A DNA stretch of 33,429 nt from positions 1-33,429 of the forward strand of contig NZ_NEUE01000129.1 of NCBI RefSeq assembly GCF_002910905.1, given 5' to 3'. The position numbers were made by a program, and so were the translations under genes. The notes under the pieces are model-generated. The model was not told the DNA's origin and ran no database searches. It saw only the letters and a list, made by a program, of their open reading frames with translations. The DNA comes from Streptomyces sp. SM11. Lineage in GTDB: Bacteria > Actinomycetota > Actinomycetes > Streptomycetales > Streptomycetaceae. Position 1 is the first letter of the stretch; each line of letters begins with the position of its first letter. Below are positions 29,023-33,429 of the stretch, piece after piece.

Positions 29023-30462
29023 GTGACCACCGAGGTGCGCCGTCTGCGCAACTACATCAACGGAGAGTTCCGGGACGCCGCGGACGGGCGGACCATCGAT
29101 GTGGTCAGCCCGGTGACGGAAGAGGTCTACGCGACCTCACCGCTCTCCGGCCAGGCCGATGTCGATGCCGCCATGGAGGCCGCGGCGGCGGCCTTCCCCG
29201 CCTGGCGGGACACCACGCCGGCCGAGCGCCAGAAGGCCCTGCTGAAGATCGCGGACGCCTTCGAGGAGCGGGCCGAGGACCTGATCGCCGCCGAATCGGA
29301 GAACACCGGCAAGCCGATCGGGCTGACCCGCAGCGAAGAGATCCCGCCGATGGTGGACCAGATCCGCTTCTTCGCCGGGGCCGCCCGGCTGCTGGAGGGC
29401 CGCTCGGCCGGCGAGTACATGGAGGGTCTGACCTCCATCATCCGCCGCGAGCCGGTCGGCGTCTGCGCCCAGGTCGCCCCGTGGAACTACCCGATGATGA
29501 TGGCCGTGTGGAAGTTCGCCCCGGCGCTTGCCGCGGGCAACACCGTCGTCATCAAGCCGTCCGACACCACCCCGGCGTCGACCGTGCTGATGGCCGAGAT
29601 CATGGGCCAGATCCTGCCCAAGGGCGTCTTCAACGTGCTGTGCGGCGACCGGGACACCGGCCGCGCCATGGTCGAGCACCCGACCCCGGCGATGGCCTCC
29701 ATCACCGGTTCGGTACGGGCCGGCATGCAGGTCGCCGAGTCCGCGGCCAAGGACGTCAAGCGGGTCCACCTGGAGCTCGGCGGCAAGGCGCCCGTCGTGG
29801 TCTTCGAGGACGCCGACATCGCCAAGACCGTCGCCGGCGTCTCCGAGGCAGGCTTCTTCAACGCGGGCCAGGACTGCACGGCCGCCACCCGCGTGCTGGT
29901 CCACGAGTCGATCCACGACGAGTTCACCGCCGCGCTCGCCAAGGCCGCCGCCGACACCAAGACCGGGCAGCCGGACGACGAGGACGTGGCGTACGGCCCG
30001 CTCAACAACGCCAACCAGCTGAAGCAGGTCACCGGCTTCATCGAGCGCCTCCCGGCACATGCCAAGGTCGAGGCGGGGGGCCACCGGGTCGGCGACAAGG
30101 GCTACTTCTACGCCCCGACCGTCGTCTCCGGTCTGAAGCAGGACGACGAGATCATCCAGCACGAGGTCTTCGGACCCGTCATCACCGTCCAGTCCTTCAC
30201 CGACGAGAAGCAGGCCGTCGAGTACGCCAACGGCGTCGAGTACGCGCTCGCCTCCTCGGTGTGGACGACGAACCACTCCCGCGCCATGCGCATGTCCAAG
30301 AACCTCGACTTCGGCTGCGTGTGGATCAACACCCACATCCCGCTGGTCGCCGAGATGCCGCACGGCGGGTTCAAGAAGTCCGGCTACGGCAAGGACCTCT
30401 CCGCGTACGGCTTCGAGGACTACACCCGCATCAAGCACGTGATGACGTCCATCGAGGACTGA
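29023..30462 (+). CDS. NAD-dependent aldehyde dehydrogenase (gamma-aminobutyraldehyde type)
   Basis: The 479-residue enzyme of the ALDH superfamily should oxidise 4-aminobutanal to GABA. Catalytic residues are Asn155 (PWNYP), Glu251 (LELGGK) and the nucleophile Cys285 (NAGQDCTAATR); the cofactor loop ITGSVRAG is present. Family patterns agree with PatD/aminobutyraldehyde dehydrogenases and with betaine aldehyde dehydrogenases, so substrate rests mainly on the neighbours. GTG 29023 is chosen because AGGAGG lies 7 nt upstream; the frame is open for 29 more codons but these are the promoter region. A strong hairpin follows the stop. Confidence 0.92.
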   Translation: MTTEVRRLRNYINGEFRDAADGRTIDVVSPVTEEVYATSPLSGQADVDAAMEAAAAAFPAWRDTTPAERQKALLKIADAFEERAEDLIAAESENTGKPIGLTRSEEIPPMVDQIRFFAGAARLLEGRSAGEYMEGLTSIIRREPVGVCAQVAPWNYPMMMAVWKFAPALAAGNTVVIKPSDTTPASTVLMAEIMGQILPKGVFNVLCGDRDTGRAMVEHPTPAMASITGSVRAGMQVAESAAKDVKRVHLELGGKAPVVVFEDADIAKTVAGVSEAGFFNAGQDCTAATRVLVHESIHDEFTAALAKAAADTKTGQPDDEDVAYGPLNNANQLKQVTGFIERLPAHAKVEAGGHRVGDKGYFYAPTVVSGLKQDDEIIQHEVFGPVITVQSFTDEKQAVEYANGVEYALASSVWTTNHSRAMRMSKNLDFGCVWINTHIPLVAEMPHGGFKKSGYGKDLSAYGFEDYTRIKHVMTSIED

Positions 30463-30482
30463 TCCACGCGTCTTCGCGGTGT

Positions 30483-30510
30483 ACGGCCCCGGGCTCCGGC
30501 CCGGGGCCGT
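30483..30510 (+). terminator. terminator of the aldehyde dehydrogenase gene
   Basis: Perfect 12-bp arms ACGGCCCCGGGC and GCCCGGGGCCGT close a TCCG tetraloop 20 nt after the stop codon. No T-run follows. It separates the dehydrogenase from the binding-protein gene downstream. Confidence 0.85.
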
Positions 30511-30537
30511 CTCCGTGGGCCGTTCTGTACAACGTGT

Positions 30538-30557
30538 GCGGGACGGGACCGTCCCGC
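30538..30557. promoter_or_regulatory. operator-like palindrome upstream of the polyamine-binding protein gene
   Basis: GCGGGACGG (30538-30546) and CCGTCCCGC (30549-30557) are perfect inverted arms with a 2-bp spacer, about 75 bp before the start codon at 30632. A CATTGT hexamer 14 bp further on could be a -10 box. This looks like a regulator site for the binding-protein gene; the regulator is not in the window. Confidence 0.45.
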
Positions 30558-30631
30558 TGGACGCTTGGTCCATTGTCCGCGCGCCCAGCGACGGGCATTC
30601 TGCGCGGGTGCGAGCGATCAGGAAGAACCCC

Positions 30632-31792
30632 ATGTCCCGCCGTTCCCTGCTGCGCGCCCTCGGGGCGGGAGCGGCCGGCGCCACCCTGGCCGGCTGCGGG
30701 GTGCCCGCGGCCTTCGTCGAGCCGGGGGAGCGGGCCGGACGCGACAGCTCCGCCACCGACCCCACGCTGCACTTCGCGAACTGGCCGCTCTACATCGACA
30801 CCGACGACGACGAGTCGAAGCGGCCCACCCTGGACGCCTTCTCGAAGCGGACCGGGATCTCCGTCACGTACACCGAGGAGATCAACGACAACGACGAGTT
30901 CTTCGGGAAGATCAGCCCCGCGCTGATGAACCACCAGCAGACCGGCCGGGACCTGATCGTCATCAGCGACTGGATGGCCGCCCGCTTCGTCCGGCTCGGC
31001 TGGGTCCAGGAGATGGACCGCGCGAAGCAGCCCAACGTCGCCAAGTACCTGGACCCGCAGCTGCGGGACCCCGCCTTCGACAAGGGGCGGCGGCACAGCG
31101 TCCCCTGGCAGTCCGGGATCACGGGCATCGCCTACAATCGCAAGAAGCTCGGCCGCGAGATCCGGTCCACGCGGGAACTGTGGGCCGACGACCTGCGCGG
31201 CCGGGTCACCCTGCTCTCCGGGCTCGACGAGTCGTTCGCGCTGCTGATGCAGGGCAACGGCGTCGACGTCACCCGATGGACGGCCGACGACTTCCACGAG
31301 ATCTGCGAGCAGACGGAGCGGCGGGTCCGCTCGAAGCACATCCGCCGCTTCACCGGCAACGACTACATCAAGGACCTCGCCACCGGCGACGTGCTGGCCT
31401 GCCAGGCCTACTCCGGCGACGTCATCCAGCTCCAGGCCGACAACCCCGACATCGAGTTCGTCGTCCCCGAGGAGGGCGCCGAACTTTGGGCGGAGTCCCT
31501 GATGATCCCCAACCTCGCCCGCCACAAGCGCAACGCGGAACGCCTGGTCGACCACTACTACGACCCCGAGGTCGCCGCCGAACTCGCCACCTGGGTCAAC
31601 TACGTCTGCCCGGTCCCCGCCGCCCGTGACGTCCTGGCCTCCTCGAAGGACGAGGAGACGGCCGCGCTCGCCGAGGATCCGCTGATCTTCCCCGACGACG
31701 CGATGCGCGAACGGCTCGCCATCGCACGCGACATCACGTCCGAGGAGCGGATGGACTTCGCCAAGAAGTGGAACTCCATCGTCGGCTTGTGA
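30632..31792 (+). CDS. Spermidine/putrescine-binding lipoprotein (PotD-like)
   Basis: The 386-residue protein starts with a twin-arginine-like SRRSLLRALGAGA signal and a lipobox LAGC (Cys22), so it is probably a Tat-exported lipoprotein. The mature part has PotD-family patterns: LHFANWPLYIDTD near the start, YNRKKLG, DYIKDLATGDVLACQAYSGDVIQLQ and VPEEGAELWAESLMIPN. AGGAAG precedes ATG 30632, although an in-frame GTG at 30608 is possible. The permease and ATPase genes of the importer are not in this window and would be expected further right. With the transaminase and dehydrogenase it points to uptake and use of putrescine. Confidence 0.9.
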   Translation: MSRRSLLRALGAGAAGATLAGCGVPAAFVEPGERAGRDSSATDPTLHFANWPLYIDTDDDESKRPTLDAFSKRTGISVTYTEEINDNDEFFGKISPALMNHQQTGRDLIVISDWMAARFVRLGWVQEMDRAKQPNVAKYLDPQLRDPAFDKGRRHSVPWQSGITGIAYNRKKLGREIRSTRELWADDLRGRVTLLSGLDESFALLMQGNGVDVTRWTADDFHEICEQTERRVRSKHIRRFTGNDYIKDLATGDVLACQAYSGDVIQLQADNPDIEFVVPEEGAELWAESLMIPNLARHKRNAERLVDHYYDPEVAAELATWVNYVCPVPAARDVLASSKDEETAALAEDPLIFPDDAMRERLAIARDITSEERMDFAKKWNSIVGL

Positions 31793-31825
31793 AGCCGTAA
31801 CAGGGGTGCCGTAAAGGAGAGGTAA

Positions 31826-32389
31826 ATGCGGGCGTACGCTGCGGACATGAGTGAGCGACACGCCCTCACACGGCGTATACGCAGGTGGCTGGTCTTCTTC
31901 ATCGTCTGTCTGGTGCTGAGCGGGCTCACGGCCTTCCCGCTCGTCACCGAACTCCGCTGGGCCGAGGATCTGCTGGACGCCTCCGCCTCACCGGTCCCCG
32001 AGCACTTCCCGGGCCTGATGGAGTGGATCACCCGGGTCCGCGAAGGGCTCGACACCGTCGAACGCGACACGCCCTTCATGCTGTACGGCACCGACTGGCT
32101 GGCCTTCGCCCACCTGGTCATCGCGGTCGCCTTCTACGGCCCCTACCGCGACCCGGTTCGCAACATCTGGGTCATCGAGTTCGGCATGATCGCCTGCGCC
32201 GGAATCATTCCGCTCGCCCTGATCTGCGGCCCCATCCGCGACATCCCGTTCTGGTGGAGCGTGATCGACATGTCCTTCGGGGTCTTCGGCGTCATCCCAC
32301 TGCTGATCGTCCGCCGCATGATCAAGCGCCTGGAGGCACTGGACCGGGCCGCCGCGGGGACCCCGGCACCCGTGCCGGCGAGCGCCTGA
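31826..32389 (+). CDS. Membrane protein of unknown function
   Basis: The 187-residue protein has four hydrophobic segments (about 21-40, 91-108, 115-134 and 140-160) and basic ends. The first loop is acidic and includes GLDTVERDTPFMLYGTDWLAFAHL. AAGGAGAGG just upstream supports ATG 31826; ATG 31847 is the alternative. It follows the binding-protein gene on the same strand with only 33 bp between and may be cotranscribed. I do not recognise the family. Confidence 0.75.
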   Translation: MRAYAADMSERHALTRRIRRWLVFFIVCLVLSGLTAFPLVTELRWAEDLLDASASPVPEHFPGLMEWITRVREGLDTVERDTPFMLYGTDWLAFAHLVIAVAFYGPYRDPVRNIWVIEFGMIACAGIIPLALICGPIRDIPFWWSVIDMSFGVFGVIPLLIVRRMIKRLEALDRAAAGTPAPVPASA

Positions 32390-32435
32390 CGCCCGCGGGT
32401 CCCGCGCTCTCGGTCTTCGCGAGGCCATGACCGGC

Positions 32436-33429
32436 TCACGCGGCGGGCGGCGGGCCGAATGCGGCCAGCACGATGCCCATCGCCGTTGCGTTCATGTCCT
32501 TCCCCTTCGCGTCCGTCGCGCCGACGCTGTAGACCAGGGTCCGGGAGAGGTCGCGGGTGGCCGCCACCGCCGTGTTGTATCCCCAGCGGCCGCCCGTCTT
32601 GCCCCACACCTGGCGGCCGCCCAGGGTGAGCACGGAGAGACCGGCGCTGAACTGCGCCGGCTTCCCGGAGCCGTAGGCGCGCACCGAGGCGTCGGGCAGC
32701 GTGAACATCTCCTCCAGCAGGGGCCCGCGCACCACTCGGCCCCCGAACAGCGCGGTAGTGAAGCGCTCCAGATCGGCGGTGGTCGAGATGATGTCCCCGG
32801 CCGCCCAGCCGTCGGTCGTCCCCCACACCGTGACATCCCGCAGCTCGACGCCCCCGCCCGGCATCGCGAAGACCTGATAGCCGCGGTTGTGCGGGCCGTG
32901 GATCCGGGGGGCGGCACCGGGGAAGTACGTGGACCGCAGGCCGAGCGGGCGCAGGATCCGGTCCGAGACCTCCCGCGCGTACGCGTGCCCGGTGACGCGC
33001 TCGATGAGCAGTCCCAGCACCGTGTAGTTGATGTTGAGGTAGTGCTGGCTCACGCCCGGCGCGAACTCCCGCTCCTTCGCCGTCGCGGAGGCCACCATGG
33101 AGCGCGGGGAATGGACGTCGAAGCGGTGCGTGTACCACTCCTCCAGGTTCTCGCCCGGCAGGTCCGCGGCGGGGATGCCGCTGATGTGGTTCAGCAACTG
33201 GCGTACGGTCACCCCGCCCTACGCGGCCGGGATCAGGTCCGGCAGGTAGTGCCGGGCGGTGCGGTCCAGGGACAGCTTCTGTTCGCCCGCCAGTTGCAGC
33301 ACCGTCGCCGCCGTGAACACCTTGGTCACCGATCCCGCGCGGAAGCGGCCCGACGGAACCGCCGGCCGGCCCGAGGACAGATCGCGCAGGCCCGCACTGC
33401 CGTGCCACGACCCACCGGTGCCGCCGACC
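32436..33429 (-). pseudogene. DD-peptidase/class C beta-lactamase-like gene with an in-frame TAG (cut by window edge)
   Basis: The minus strand encodes a serine hydrolase of the R61 DD-carboxypeptidase/beta-lactamase class C family: SVTK (the catalytic Ser-x-x-Lys, at 33321-33332), VRQLLNHISGIP, the Tyr-x-Asn motif in HYLNINYTVLGLLIERVTG and a KTG motif in VWGKTGGRWG. A TAG at 33219-33221 interrupts the frame between LPDLIPAA and GGVTVRQLLNH, where relatives often have Tyr. One base change would explain it. A GTG at 33212 could restart translation but the product would lack the catalytic serine. The 5' end lies beyond the window. Confidence 0.8.

Noticed and set aside
29137..30765. A 542-codon minus-strand frame opposite the aldehyde dehydrogenase
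   Set aside because: Shadow of the sense gene: its codon positions mirror those of the dehydrogenase and no protein family is recognisable.
1..33429. tRNA or rRNA genes, CRISPR arrays and insertion-sequence transposases
   Set aside because: None were found by eye: no cloverleaf with a T-arm motif, no regularly spaced repeats, and no transposase domain. The att site is in a protein gene, not a tRNA.

Overview
The window is chromosomal DNA of a Streptomyces or a very close relative. It is strongly GC-rich with G/C-ending codons, and it carries the order rpsB-tsf-pyrH-frr-cdsA-[element]-rlmN. It also has a Streptomyces-type integrated conjugative element and a putrescine-catabolism cluster of actinobacterial type. 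Identities come from reading motifs and from family knowledge; no database search was run.

Left core (1-5120). The 5' end of a divergent secreted-protein gene precedes a translation and envelope cluster: rpsB (ribosomal protein S2), tsf (EF-Ts), pyrH (UMP kinase), frr (ribosome recycling factor) and cdsA (CDP-diacylglycerol synthase). A hairpin leader lies before rpsB. Between tsf and pyrH, two hairpins can form a mutually exclusive long-range pairing.

Integrated element (5121-18653, about 13.5 kb). This is an actinomycete integrative and conjugative element (AICE). It is bounded by perfect 42-bp direct repeats that contain the ribosome binding site, start codon and first codons of rlmN. From the left it carries, all on the minus strand: a tyrosine integrase, an excisionase, a P4/D5-type helicase, a small Cys/His protein, a primase-polymerase and small proteins including an unusually Cys-rich 47-residue one. 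Then come a candidate clt transfer locus, the FtsK-like translocase TraB, a run of small Spd-like and zinc proteins, a NUDIX hydrolase (compare Pif of pSAM2) and a GntR/UTRA repressor (compare KorSA). A SAM methyltransferase reads divergently on the plus strand towards rlmN. Three copies of one palindromic operator mark the repressor regulon. Insertion leaves rlmN intact but replaces its upstream region with element DNA, so rlmN may now depend on an element promoter.

Right core (18634-33429). rlmN is followed by a TPP riboswitch and a thiamine ABC transporter operon (thiB-thiP-thiQ). Next are a decayed glycosyltransferase remnant, an SRPBCC-domain protein and a two-gene ABC exporter whose ATPase has lost several consensus motifs. 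A polyamine cluster follows: a class III transaminase and an Lrp/AsnC regulator, divergent from an aminobutyraldehyde-type dehydrogenase, then a polyamine-binding lipoprotein. The window ends with a membrane protein of unknown function and a DD-peptidase/class C beta-lactamase-like gene broken by an in-frame TAG.

Working together: the element's integrase and excisionase handle integration and excision, primase-polymerase plus helicase replicate the excised circle, and TraB with clt and the Spd proteins move and spread it. The GntR protein probably silences the system, and the NUDIX protein may provide immunity. The polyamine genes fit conversion of putrescine to 4-aminobutanal and then GABA.
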